The notes below the pieces were generated by a model. The model saw only the letters and a program-made list of their open reading frames with translations. It searched no databases and was not told the origin of the DNA. The position numbers were made by a program, and so were the translations under genes. This document shows, piece by piece, positions 13,651-28,200 of a stretch of DNA of 60,000 nucleotides. Positions within the stretch are counted from its first letter, which is position 1, and each line of letters starts with the position of its first letter. The DNA is taken from NCBI RefSeq assembly GCF_037975245.1, contig NC_092580.1, forward strand, positions 12,679,501-12,739,500, given 5' to 3'. This DNA is from Apostichopus japonicus. Its lineage: Eukaryota > Echinodermata > Holothuroidea > Aspidochirotida > Stichopodidae.

Positions 13651-15370
13651 TAATTTCTTCAATGAACTATTTTAAAGTGATTGTTATTTGATATACTGTC
13701 CAGTTAAGGTTATAACACTGCAAGGGGATTACCTTTTTGCGAATATTTTTACTATATGATCACTACACAATTATTTAGTTCTTCTTTGTAGGTCCCTAGT
13801 CTGAGATTGTGCCAAGCTTTTGCAATGGATTATTATAGAGCTCACGTGAGCTGCGGATTTGGCTCACGTATTGTTCTACATGTGAGGGATTAAAGGCAAT
13901 GTAGTAATGTCTCCTTATTTAAACGTGGACAAAAAAAGTTGAAAAAAGTCTCCGGGGAACTTCTTTACCTTGGAGTTCTAATCCAAACTGGAGTTGTCAG
14001 ATCGAAGGCTCAATTAAATGACAATTTGTATCCAAAAGGTGAGTAACAGAGTGGCAACATATAGCTGGCTATATATATGCTGTCTTTCTAGCACATTGTA
14101 GGGGAGGGGTTCGGGGATGGGGTGGTGGTGGGGGGGTATACAGATGACAAACCGATATCCTGTCCAATACAAACCATACATACATAAGTTGGCATCTTTC
14201 TCGGGCTTGCCAATCTGTGCTACCATCAAATACACCCGCCAAAGAAGGTTATTTACCTGCAAACTGGGCACAAAAGTAAAAGAGAAGAAGAAATTCAAGA
14301 GAGTATAGTTTGAATTTTGGGGTTATTTGTTTCATACTGTTTTGGGTAACTTGTAAACACGTGAGGTTTGGCAATCGTTTAAGAGCTTAAGACTAGGCTC
14401 CGTGTACGTGATAGATTGTTGTATTAATTATAATGGTTTAGCAACACCGTCACTACTACGCGTGTGATGACACCCCAAAAACATAGAATAAACAAACAAC
14501 AATACATTGCAGGGAATATTGTTTACACAAAACTGCAGGCTTAATAAGGTCAGAAACTTTCAAAAACTTATAAGAAGTTATTTTTCAGATATTTGTTTTG
14601 GAGTACACAGGTGCATGATGATCATCATGCATTTCTAGCAATCTTTGCTTCTACAAGTTTTTCAAGTTGGAATAAATTCTTGGATAAAGCAGTCTTTCTG
14701 AATTTTATTACCATAAAGTATAATCCTTTTACGGATAGTAATGCCAAATTTTTCAATGTGAAAAGACAACAATTCCATCATTAAAGTGCATATATTTTGA
14801 GGTGATGGCATTGATATTGGGGGGGGGGGGTACTACTAAGACTCACTGATGGGGTGGAGTTATTTAAATGTTAATTGGTGCATGAATTTTGTTATTTCGG
14901 TCATCATCACGCCTCATGTTGCGTTAAAACGTTGCTCTAACACTTGACTGCCTGGCGAGAGGAGTGATTAAAAGAAATATATTAGTAGGGTGGAGGGGAT
15001 GCCAAAGTACTTTGTAGATTCACTATATTTTAAATCGAATACACTTCTTGCTATTCCATGCATGTGGCCCGTCGCAATAAATGTGTCATTTTCTCATTTC
15101 GTATTGAGGACCAACCAACGAAAGGGTTAGTTAAGACAGTGTGTTTATCCGTACAATAAGACAACTGATTCCTTAGGCTCTGATATTATTATTATATATT
15201 TTTTTCTTGGGTCAGATCAATCACTTTATTTTAAAGTTTATTCAAGTAATTTGAAATATTTCGTAGACTCATTTACTACATTATATGTAGAACCCGCCAG
15301 GTAAAACATATCGGGTTATGTAAATACTGAGAGGGGAGCTCCCTTGAACATCGTCAGCTGTTTTTATGTA

Positions 15371-15416
15371 TCACGTGACCGATAGGGCCGTCGAAGTCGC
15401 GCAACTAGTACACGTG
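15371..15416. promoter_or_regulatory. Two CACGTG E-boxes upstream of SUMF1
   Basis: CACGTG occurs at 15372-15377 within ATCACGTGAC and again at 15411-15416, about 240 and 195 bp before the SUMF1 start codon. The first differs by one base from the TFEB/CLEAR consensus GTCACGTGAC that marks lysosomal genes in vertebrates. A regulatory role is inference. Confidence 0.4.
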
Positions 15417-15608
15417 TATTAAAGTGCCCTGTATTGCAAAGGTCTAGCGAGGCTTGAATGTAACTATTGTACCTGCAACAAAATGCAATCGATTATTTAG
15501 ATGGTGCAACATTTCCACAGCTCAGGCTACGTGTTCATAAGTACCATCAGTGCCTGATACTTGTGAGGGTAATTTCAAGTTGAAGTAGGGTTCGTAAAAA
15601 AGAGGAAA

Positions 15609-16220
15609 ATGGCTAACAGTCGTAACTACACCTCTCGTTTCCTACTTATATTCGTACTAACGACTTATGTGGTAGATAGTGGTTCAGCGACTACCGCAGA
15701 ATCGTCTGAAGTGCATGACCATGTGCATAACCATGATGCCCCTCACGGTCACAGTCACTCTCACGGCCACCATGAGCATGATCATCACGTTAACCCAGCA
15801 GATAAATATTCACGGGCAAAGAACACGGTAATTGAGACTACTGCAGAATCGTCTGAAGTGCATGACCATGTGCATGACCATGATGCCCCTCACGGTCACA
15901 GTCACTCTCACAGCCACCATGAGCATGATCATCACGTTAACCCAGCAGATAAATATTCACGGGCAAAGAACACGGTAGTTGAGACTACCGCAGAATCGTC
16001 TGATGCAGTTACTCAAGAACAAAGCGATGATAAAACATCAGCTTCTGAAGAAGATTGTGGATGTGGCTCAAATTTGAATCGAGTGCATGACCATGACCAT
16101 GATGCCCCTCACAGTCACACTCACAGCCACCATGAGCATGATCATCACGTTAACCCAGCTGATAAATATTCACGGGCAAAGAACACAGTAGTTGAGACTA
16201 CTTTACCAAGAACAAACCAG
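15609..16220 (+). CDS. SUMF1 exon 1: signal peptide and His-rich region
   Basis: 204 codons, ending in phase 0 at CAG before GTAGAA. The start ATG has a good context (AAAATGG). Residues 1-27 form a signal peptide: basic start, hydrophobic [12 protein letters not shown], and small residues SGSA before the likely cleavage. Then come three histidine-rich modules, with EEDCGCG before the third, matching the conserved N-terminal SCGCG of human FGE whose cysteines act in dimerisation and ER retention. Each module ends in DKYSRAKN, the counterpart of human HRYSREAN. The open frame continues into the intron after 16220, but that part does not resemble FGE. Confidence 0.92.
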
Positions 16221-19200
16221 GTAGAATGTTTTTATATTGTTTATGAGCAGCTTTTTATACTTGATAGATGTATAACAAGGGGAGGGGGCTGCCAGTCCTT
16301 CAATTCACAAAGGTCCACATTTTCTAGGCTATAGAGAATGGTCTTTAGTTCATGCTGCAAGGGACATAAGCATGCTACTGAAACTGTCAAACTCAATTGA
16401 TTAGTTGCAGTATCTAGTACTATTTTGCATCCAACCAAGGCTTTATTATACAAAAAGAGACCCCTCCCCCAATAAAGTGTTCAATGAAAAGGTCCACATC
16501 TTCAGGAAAGGTTCCACCCATTGAAAATTGTGCACACAGGCCTGCTCAAGTACATAAGTGCTCCCAATGTTTTGATTAAATTATTAGTAGGTGGCTCAAT
16601 TTTTGCTGAGCTAATTCAGTTCTGTAACGTACTGAGTAGGATCTGGAGGGTAAGTGTGAAGTATTATTGCCCAAAACATTTCTGCTGGAATGACATTAAG
16701 TTTTTCCTTTTTGTTTCAAAAATGCCATTGAAAGATTTAAAAAAGAATCATTTGGTTTGCAGCTGTTGAACATATGCTTTGAAAATGGTATCGTGGCATC
16801 CTTAATCTATATTAGTTATACCAATTACATCATCAGTTAATAGTAATGAAGTATGAAATGCCCAGACCATTTGCATTAATTAACGTATAAATTACTGTTC
16901 TCTGTACATATTTGCTCTGGTTGATTATTTTTTAAAGGCTATCAATAAGTTGGTAAATCTGGTGCCTACCAGTCAAAATGTCCCTTTACCAAAACGTCCC
17001 CGCTTTTGGTCAAAATGTCCCCGTTGGTCAAAACGTCCCCGTAATATTATCAAAACGTCCCCATCTAACTTGTTGTACAGTACATAAACAAAAAAAAATC
17101 TTTTTTATTCCCTTCCCTCAAGGGACGTTTTGACTAGATACCAATCTGGTCACCAAACATTGCTGATGCCATATATACTGTAGATGTTATTAAGGTTACT
17201 GTAAGCTGTATAAATATACATCCTAAGCCCTGCTGGGTTTTCATGCAGGGTACAGTATCTCAGCTTTTGCAATCAAAAGTTCTCGTAATCTAATCTGCCA
17301 AACCGTTACAGTACTTTGCATGTTCACTTAGAAGCAAACTGCTGTCATTTAACACAAGTTAAAAGGGCAGGACTATTATCCTGGCAGTTTAAGTATTCGA
17401 AGTAATTGCACCAATGATGGAAATTTCATGACAATGTAAGCAAATTACATTGTCCAGATGAAAACTGTAAAACAAAATTGTCCTACAATGTATAGCAGAC
17501 CTGTAGAACTATTAACAAATGATTGTACACAATATTGCTCATAATTGGTGAATGTGGTATCTATTAATAACTCCCTCATAGAAAATAATGAATTGAATTT
17601 GTTGCTTTCAAAGCTTACTTACCAACAATTTGTGTGGTGTGATATGATATTAAGACAGGTCAGTCTGCTGAACCTGTACAGTTTTGTGCTTCACCACCGA
17701 AAGTGATATTTTAGGTACTCCAGGCAAATGTTCTGTAAACTATGGAGTGTGCCCAACAATGGGACGTGAAAATTTTTCAGTGGGTCGCAGAATTTTCCAG
17801 ACATTGGAAAATTTATCAACAATATTCTGAGTTTTCTGACAGAAGTCAAAATTGATTCCCCCCCCCCCCCTTTATTATCAAGTCCTTAACTTAAAGTTAG
17901 CTTTATGCAATGTGAGTCCTGAGGTGTGGGGTCAGGTGAGACATCTAGCTCAGTCCTCACTGAAGATCCACTTAGTTGTTGGCGTAAAATTTTTGCGGAA
18001 CACAGCACTAGGCCTACTGTACCCTGTTCTCTGAATGGTTGAGTAATTGCTCAACGAATAGTTACAGAATTGATCCATTGCTACTGGCCCATTTGTCAAA
18101 GTGTAGCTCCATTATAAAAAAAAAAATTTATATGTAGATAAATTCCATCTGACTAAATGGAAACATTTTCCAACGATACTACAAGAGTACAAAAGAGACA
18201 TAATGAAAGTCAAGGTCTTTTGTATAATAGTAAGGGCATGCTTGATAGCTTGTGTCCGTGTTCCCATGTGATCAGGTGAGACCATTTACAACGTACATGT
18301 AGCCTGAGCTGTAACCTGCCGTGAAACTTCTACACAGTTTAAATTTCCTTTTGTACTGCCAACACAGTTACAGACCTTCAGACTTGTAACACGGACGGGC
18401 ACTTACAGTACGACCAACGTAACAACGTTGTCCTTATCACTAATAAGCATTAGAAATCATGAAAACAGCTGCAACTCCCATTGAAATCCATCAAAGATTG
18501 ACCATTTTACAAGTCATTTCTTAATTCTAAATACTATTTGATTAATAAACATTAGCTACTGTAATTGTGCACATTGATGATGTAAAGAGAGGGACTGACT
18601 AATTTCTGTTATGTTATTCCTTTGTTTACTACAACCTACATGTACATTTCAAGGATACTGACCCCAAGATTTTAGCCTAAGGTAATGTTTTGAAATATTT
18701 TATCGTTGAAAAAAAGAGAGTCACATGATTCATATGATATATGGGGGCATGTATAATTTGTAGTTTACATATTTTAGGCCTGAAATAACAAAATTAGACA
18801 TTTTTGATGAGCGCAACACTCCACATCATAGTTTTGCACATATTTAATGAGTTTTCCCAGATTTATCAAAACTGCAAATGTGTACAATATCTTGGGAACG
18901 AAAGAGCTTTTTGAAAAAATTTCAACAGATTTTGAATTAGAATATCACACAACAAATGTACTGAATTTGGGACAAATTGTCTAGGAGTTGGTAGTACTTT
19001 AAAGTCTGGTCTTGTATTTTGGTAATCTGGTTCCAAACCTATAGTACTGTAAATGGTGGTCTGACAAGCTCTGTATCACCGACAGTAATATTCCCTTCTT
19101 TTAACAGTGCGTAAGAAACAAAGATCAGTCTATAATTTTTTTCACTCTGTTTCGCTGTCATTCAGCAAGTTTTTAATATTAGTTTAATTAATCCAAAAAG

Positions 19201-22200
19201 AAGTGCACAATGGAGGTAAATTTAGTAGTAGTGTTTATGCATTGTTGTTTCATCATTTTTGGTTATTTCAGAGTTTTAAAGGCATGCTATTAGAGTGTTG
19301 CAATCCTTTGCAAGGGGTTCTGTTTAAAAATAACAGTAGGTGCTACTGTATTATATATTTACATCTATCCCTTCTTACAGTACATGACACAGATTTTACA
19401 GTACAGGTTAAGTACATAGTGACTATTACACACTTTTATGAATGGCACAGGAGGTATCAAACAGGAGTTTTGTTTATTTTGTACATAAGGCTGTCTAACT
19501 AAGGTCGATATTCGGGATTGACTGATCATGTCTGGAAGTATCAGTAATTTCTTAGTTTAAAGGGTGTGAAGACTCGCGCAAAAATAAAAGTCTATGCCAG
19601 TAATCTGACCTAGTTTCGAATGAGGTGTAACAGAAGTGTTAGACACCACCATCGATCCCAGAAAATACGCACACAGCTTGCTACCGTGGGTAATTAAATA
19701 CTAGTGTACAGTCAGTAAACACAGCTGCGGTCAATACCCACAGCACAGTGTACAAACGATACAGCGATGGACACCTCAGGTCTAGCTAAAGATAACAAGG
19801 TATCACGTTTCATTACTGTCTGCATTTTGTAGCGACACAAACAAAACATCACTTGCAAGCAATGGAAAGTTAAGTTTTTCAGATGGCCGCACACTGTTTG
19901 GGGCAAGTCTTCAATGCCTTTAAACGAGTAATGAGAAGACTACATGATCACTAGTATCAGGTCTTTATGTCATTGATTCATGTCCTTCAGCTGTGTAGGC
20001 CCTGTGCGCCAAGGGCGTAGGAACCGGGGGGCTGGGGGGGTGCCAGCCCCCCAGTGAAAAATATGGGGGGGCGGAAGTATCATTCCGCCCCCCGCTCAGC
20101 AAGTCAGAAAACCCCTTTTTCATTTCCAAATCAGAAAAAAATCTCATTTGGAGCACCAAATTGCATCTAAGGCCAGGTGAAAATGCAAAATTATTTACAA
20201 AATGGAGTGGGTGTTGAAGTGTGCTATATTGCACCAAATTGCATCTGAGGCCACCTGGAAATGCAAAAAAATCCAAAGGGGAGGGGGTGTCCCCCTCCCC
20301 TTACACCCCTCCCCCTGGCCGGCCATCAGTCTTCAGCCCCCCCACTCAAAAGTACCTTCCTACGCCACTGTTGTGTGCTGAACAGAGTGTTCACAATTAA
20401 TTTATACCTGTACATAGTTGTGCTGGTGTTAGAAACGGGGTGTTTTGTGTTTGCTTGCAAGTGTAGAAAGTGTGTCAATATTCCTTGTTGTTTGCCACAC
20501 TATAAGCATCAACTGAAAAGGAAATTGAAATATATATGTTTACCTTTCGAGTCAGCCTTTCAAAGAGAGTGAAGGAAACCAAGCGAACATGCAACACAGT
20601 GAAATTGTATGGAAGTTTTGTGCAGCGTTATTTTGACTTGAACAGTACAGTACTGTACAGGTAGTTAGTTGCTCTGAATCCTTAAAGAAATAGACTTTAT
20701 CTTCTGGGTGCACCATATGCCACCCTCCATTCCCCTACCTCCTCTCTCCTTCCTATCCTCTTTCCCACCTCCTCCCCTATCCCTCACCTCCCCCACTTCA
20801 TGTCCCCCCATCCATCCCCTAATCTTTATTTAGAGCTTCATATGTATGATCACAGTGAAAATGAGGCAATAGGGCAAGATTCTTTCTGAATAGTAGCACA
20901 TTTTTTAAATTGTGTAAGGCAATAATTGGGATGTTTTTGAGGGGGGAGAGGGGGGGGCAGATATAGTACAGCCCTATGGGACTTGCGGTACCATGGACAC
21001 AACTCAAAGTTATCTCTCATTTGATGTAACATCTATATTCTTTCTCTTTAGTTAAATTTGTTATGTGATACATGTGTAGCTCAGTGTGGGTGTTGTGTAC
21101 ACTTCATTTTGGCATAAAATTGGGTCCATATTAAGCTCCTTGTGGGCATATTTGGCTCTGTTTCTTTTGTTTGGCATTGGTTCATTATGACTGTGCATGT
21201 CTTTGCTTTTGTTTTGGCTGGTGATTATGGAGTATTTATGCCCTTTGCTCCAATAGCCCCACATAATATTGGAGTGCAGTCTCAACTTTTCTGTAGAAAA
21301 TCATGAACAGGTGTGTTATACTGCACCTGTTGCAAAATACTGCATGGGTTGATGACCAATCACATAGTAATGCTTGGCATCCTAATAAGTTGATATTTCT
21401 CAGAGGTTGATCAAAACAAAATATTGGGAAGGCAGCTAGATATATGTGAACTCAGTATTTGTAAATTGGCAACTGATTATAAGTTTTTAGGTCCAGCATC
21501 ATATTACGATAGAAAGTTGAATAATGATCCTTCATGTTCAGACTAAGTTCATCCACATTTGCTGTACTCTCACCCATTAAGGTGATAATTTCCACTGTCT
21601 CTAGACATGTTAAATTGCCTCAAAGTCAACAGATTTGTATGTTTGAGAAGAACTGGAAGGTAAAGGAAAACCCAAGAAAGAACTCTTGCTGCATATCAGA
21701 AGCAGTGCGCTCCTCTGAGCATTACAGAAGTCCATCATAATTTACAATTGCCGACTTACCGTATGCTGACTGTACTGTACGTTCTGCAAAGATTCTTGAA
21801 ATTGTCAGGCAGTATGATAATTGAATACAAACTCTACCTGCACAAATGTGGTTGGATTTCAGGTTTTATTGATTGCCAAAATATTTTGTTCCTGAAATAA
21901 TACAGGAATCAGATGAAGTTTTGTTGGATCCCCAGAGTAGTCTGAAATTTCAGTTAGAAAATCTCTCATGAATAATAAAAATCTTGATCTTTACTTTCAA
22001 GTAACACTGTATAAGCATGATAATATTTCCAATGTTAAATTGTACTGTAAAATAAGTTCTTTTGAGGGTTATCAGTTTTGAGCCTAATTTTGACAAAAAA
22101 CAAATTGTTCAGAAGCTTATTGTAGCAATTTTATCGGAGTGTGGATAGCGGTAAAATGGTTCTCTAAATTTTGAACACGATTGACCAAAATATGTATGTT

Positions 22201-25200
22201 TTTGGTACATATTACCACAGCTAGGGACATTTTGAAGCCCTTTAAAGGGATTTCCTTGGCTGACAATGTGTCTCTTTGTGTATACAGTACACGGAAACCA
22301 AACAGATTCAAAACTGTTGGTTGAAAACCCCATCGCAATATCTTGTCCCTAACTCAAGATGTAGTTGATTGAATGTAAGCTACGGTATTTTAACTGGCTC
22401 AACGCTTGAGGTGGATCAAAGATGGTGGTCTGTGATATCATAACAGTGAATGTTATTCATAGGCTTAATTTTTTTTTTTTTGTATCCTTAAAAACCTGAT
22501 ACATTTGAAATGTTTGCATAACTGTCAAGGTTCTCTGTAAAAATGCAACGTTTCTTTGTAGAAATAATTTTTTCCCTCTGTGAAGCTGGTGAGTTGAATA
22601 TTAGACGGAAAAGCAAACAAACACAGTTTCCGCTGAATTGCTGTGGTGGCATGATTCATTCAGGTGTTGCCAGTTGCAATATCACAGAAATACCACCAGA
22701 TCAAAAAAATTCATATCTTCGCCATACAAGATGCTACAAGGATGTGATAATTTGACCTAACGATGCAGAAATTTCCGTCGGTTTTGTATCGAGCAATCAT
22801 ATTCAGCCACTGGAATATATGCCTGCAATGAATATTCATAGTCTTTATGGCACTGTGAGCTAAGAATCAGATTACAGAAGTACAGTAACTACGTCATTGC
22901 TAGGTTTCCTATTGTTTTTTTGTTTTTTTGAACTTCATAGAATTATTTGGAATTGCATGTCACACTTTTGCTACCCAGTATTTATTTGTTTGAATCTTTC
23001 CTATTTTGTCAACCCCAGAAACTACTTCATAGATCTGTAATTAATTAATCACATGCAAATTTCAAACTTGGAAAAATTTTCTTCATTCTTTATTGTAGAT
23101 GAAATTTTTACTTTTAAGTATCAAGATGCTGAAATGCTGCACTGGGCTTATATAGGTACCAAATAATATTGAAAACTTATCAGAGCTACCCATAGTTGTA
23201 CATATCACTGTGAAAACAAATATCGAATAAAACTTACTACATCCTCATTGATTTTCCTGGTGTACGTGAAATAAATCTTGAATCTCATTTTCAGAAATGA
23301 CACAACTCAAAATCATGTTGCTTTTCCTTTATATATTGGGCTGCTCAAACTGAAAAGACCCTTCTCTTTTTTTGACTGCATTGTATTATGGAAGTGGAAA
23401 CTTTTAACCTTGTACTCTGCGCCAGTCCAGCCTATAATTAGATCTTTTATATAACACGTACAGTTGTAAAACCAATTTCATGAATGCTAAATGTTATTTT
23501 ACTTTGTTGCCTCCTTTGTATCATGTATTATTAACATGTCAAGCAAATTGCAAAATCTTTATCTACATTTTTTCTTGTATTTCCTAGGGTGATTCTCAAG
23601 AGATGGTTGTTTTTTTTATTGAACAAAATTTGAACTAATTTGCAGCAGCTCTGTCCTCTTTCCACTGTAATTGTACCAGTTTTATCTCTTTCCTAAATTT
23701 ACACTTTTGACTGTACTTAGCTGCACCACGTACAGTACTACTGTGTACTATATGTTGATATCGTTTGGGCGTTTGATTGCCGTGGCTGCAAAATCCTTGC
23801 CGTGATCTCTCTGATTAAATTTGGAACCAATCAGGTATTAATCCCCTCTGGGTTTTGTTTGAGAATCAGCATTCTAATTAGGGGCAGTGCAAACTCTCTT
23901 AGAGGATTAGTCACTCTCTTGTGAGATTAATTACTGGGAGCAATTTACTGTTATATTCGTTTGAGAATGCTTGGTGATAAATGACTGAATAGTATGGCGT
24001 TCTCCGAAAGAAAAGATAAACCCTTGAATCGATGATATTACAATACATAACTTTATCGTAAAATTTTCTTTTCAAGAATCCTTTTCGTGAAGAACAGAAT
24101 TAAAATGAAGAAAATAAAGAGAAAAATATGGCTAGGCTATATACAGTAGTTTTGGTTCATATCATATACAAGTTCAAACTTTCCAATTTTTCCCTAGCTC
24201 TGGATATTGAGACTGCATTACAATGTGATTGACTGTGTAAATTTGGTTTTGACTGATAAAAAGTGTTCAACACTATCTATTCTGATGAAATATGAATTCA
24301 ATTTCTGCTGAACGTGAAATATTTTTGAGAAGACCACATTTAAAGAACATAATTCGTAGATGTACATTAACGATTTTTTTTTACCTTTTTCTTTGTTTCT
24401 CTTAAAAATCAGGTCTTCTACTTCCAACATTAATAGTATCATAATATGAACACATCACGTTATTTATAGTGATAATGTCCTAAACCTTGGCGTCACTATG
24501 ACAACGTTTCGAAAAGACGGTGCAGTTAAAACTTGAATGCGAATATATTTCACCAGTAATCGCTGTAGATAGTGTTCCTCATTTATCATTCAAATTGCAT
24601 GAGTTTTACCTGCCTTTTTGTACACCTGGAGGTTTAGTGAATTCTCAACATAGACACATTTCCTACAGTATATACTGTACCTGTGCAGAAGCTCAGATAC
24701 CACAATCTATACATACAATGATACAGAATATTACTGCAGTCACATATACTGTTACTGCTGCAGAAAAACAGTCAGAAGTATAAAATTGTCTAACCTGCTG
24801 TTAAATCGTACAGAGTTGTAACCAAATGTAAAAAAAAAAAAAAAAAATTGAATGAAATCATATTGCGTATATGTAAATTAAAGGCTAAGTGTTTTTGGGT
24901 GGGTGGAGGGGGTGTGGAGATGTAACTCTCCCTCTCCTCCCCCTCCTTTGTCAACCTCACACAGGCATTCACAAAGCATTTAGACATGTTTTGAATATGC
25001 CTTAAGATGCATAATTTGATTTTAAGTTAACTTTTTTCCTTGGGGGAGGACCAAAGAACCCTACATGCGAGGGGGACAGTTTCACCAACCCGGCCAAACC
25101 CCTTCCTTCATAAAATCCTAGATCTGCAGCTGGAAATATGTGGTTATTTTTCAATTTTTATTGACTGAGTGCACGCCAAGAAGCATCACCAGTACCTTGG

Positions 25201-28200
25201 TAAAGTGCCATCCTTACACTACAGCTATCTGGCTCTGGACCAAAAATACTAGGAGTTGGATGATGGACCATTAAACTTCTTTCAAGTTTCAACCAAAATT
25301 AACTTGCAGAAACTTGGAATGAACACACTGAATTTTCTCAACCCATTTCTCTCGAGTAATACATACAGTAGCTACAAAAAACATGTCAAAATTTGAGCCT
25401 CGATCGGTGCACTGCTTGCTATACATATCGGTCTATTGATTCAGACCCTTTTCACTGGATAATAATTTATGATGCACATACAGGCATTCTAAACTACAGT
25501 ACTTTATAGCTACCTGTTGTGTACCCAACACATTGTAGGAAACCTTGCATGTTCAACTATGAAGCCATACATTATACAGTTTACCTGTTCATATTGACTC
25601 TTCTGTATGAAGCATGTTTTATGAGCACTTCACATTTGTATTAGTGAGTAAACTTCTTCTTCTTCTTTTTATATTTTTTTTATGATAGATTTTTATCATC
25701 CACTGTGTGAGTAAATTTTGATTGATCATATGACATCTATTGTTAGAAAAGACCTCTTCCCCTAGAAGGTCTAACCAAAATGGTAAACCGTGCATACCGG
25801 AATGATTGGGTGGTATCAAACCACACACATCTCCACCCGGTTACAACCAGAGTAGGTACAGTTAGTACAGTTAGTAGAATGCTTTAAGTTAATTTATGGG
25901 GGTCAAAGGTCAACATGGTAATAATCCCATTGTGATTTCACAAGTCAAACACTTTGTTTTGTAAAATAAGTTAATGCTTTTACATCAGGTCCTGTGCTGT
26001 GGATACCATGCTGTACAGTATAAAATAGAGCTCTAGTACCCATAAAACTAATTGTTACCTTACAGTAATATATATTTTTGATTTTCCATAAAAGGTCATA
26101 CATAATATCTACTTTTGTTCTGATTTCAGCATGTTTATTTTGAGTTGCAACTGGAGAAGGACTGGGGGGGGGGGAGGAAGTAAAAGTAGATAATGGGTAC
26201 AATTATTGCACCTGTTTTATGTCACAACCTTTACTGACGAGGGTTGTATTGATTTCAGTTTCTGCAAACACCTTTAATGCCTGGAGTTGTACCTCTTTGC
26301 TTTGGGGAGCGTGACAAAGCTTCTCTCTCACCCCAACCTTTCCCTCAACACTTAGCCCAGACCACTCCTATCAAAACACTTTAGAACATGATATGAAAAA
26401 CTATAGTAGTCCATGAGCAATATCTGTCTCAGCTTTCTATTACCCCCCTCCCCCCCCCCTAGAGAGAAATGTGTACTTGTACGAAACTTGTAAACCAAGG
26501 TGTACCAGGGTCTCCTTCAAATTATCTGCGAGCCATGAGAAGAGTTGTATAACACTAAATTCATGCATAAATTTGTAATCTCTTGATATTTTCTTGATTA
26601 AATTCAGTCGCAGTGATTCCTAATATCTTCGTCATTAAAGCAGCCTGGTTGATTGTCCACTGCTGTATATAGCTAGTAATTATCCAAACTGGTTAAAACC
26701 TCAGAACCCTTATTCCTTTTGTGGGGTTTTTAAGTTTAATTTCTAGCCTACTGTATGCAGCGTTATCATGCATACCAATGATAAATCTTCTCTGAATGCA
26801 CATGATAGGGTTAACTTGCAATAAATGTCGAAGTGAGAACATCTTTTATGAGTCCATAATTAGAGGGTAACTGGTCTTGTTATTTTAACATCTTGTTTGA
26901 AGAACATGAACAGGATTGAATATTCATTCAATTGGTTGTCTGGCTGGATTCAGGACGTACAACACTGATCCTTTTTCGGCCGTTTTTTTGTTTCGTTTAC
27001 AATCTGTTTGGCTGAGAAGTTGGTATGTCCCCCCTGATTGGACAATGGCTCATTTTATTTTTAACCAGGTTTCTTTGAGCAGCTATTTTTTGCACCAAGT
27101 TTAATTCCTATTGAAGGAAAATAAAATAAAAAATGACAGTATATGGCTAGACCAAACTATGTACAGTAGTTGATCCAGTCCCCCCCCCCATTAAAACCCT
27201 CTCCACCACACTCCCTCCTCACATTTATCAACAATTAATTAAGTCTCAACTATGCAGCTTATCTACTGTACGGTAGTTTAGTTTGATCAAGCTGAGATTG
27301 TGAATTTCAGAGCCCTACTCTTATTGGGAGATAAATATACAAATTTGTCAAAAACAAATGTTGGGACCTGGTTGTCAATGTTGACAGTGTGGAAGCTTCT
27401 GTTTGAGGGTTCAGTACAGACTCCAGGGGGTTCATTTACTATATTTATACCCCATGACTGACTCCTTCAGCTTTATAGAGTACAGTAGCCTCCCTCCATT
27501 CCCAGTGCACCACTTTATCTGCATAAAAAAAGTAGTTCTTGGGAGAATTGACCTCCGACCTCATCTGTTCATGACATCATTCAAAAAAATTGAAGAAGTT
27601 TTTCAGACAGGTATTTTGAGAATCACCTAAAGTAGTAAGGGTTCACGATGCAGTTACCTAAGCTAGCTGATAAATTTATGTATGGCAGCTGATTGTGAAA
27701 AAGAACCCATACAGGGTCATATATATATAGATAGGACCTTGAACAAAATCATTTTTGTGATATATGAATGTAACAAAACCCAATTCACACCCCCCCTACA
27801 TTGTTTGTACTGTATGTAGATGTGTTAGCTCTTATCAGATGCATTTTAGTGTTTATAAATAGTTGAACATTCATGGGAGGGTTCCAACTTAAAAGATTAA
27901 AGTTGTTTATATTTTAAAATTTGTCAATTTTTTTGAAGAAGTTCTTCAGACACAAACTTAATTTGAATACAATTTCTATGGACCGGCCATTATATATATT
28001 GACTACCACCAAGTGCAAAGTGTATAACCTTTAGCTGAGCTGGCTTCATTTATGATATAGTTTGATACCAAGATGAAACTAAAAATCAACCACCTGCCGG
28101 AACAGTATAGAGAAATAACTGTAAATTCTCTCAGAAATTTGTTTTGATTCTAAAACAGAATAAGTTTTTAACAAAGTTAAAGTTTGGAACAAAAACATGA

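Larger units (their letters stand above)
9580..15370. other. Intergenic between divergent KLF15 and SUMF1
   Basis: 5.8 kb separates the two start codons, which face away from each other. It should hold both promoters and 5' UTRs. TA-rich simple repeats lie near 10840 and 12085, and a hAT-like end begins at 13334. I see no further gene. Confidence 0.55.
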
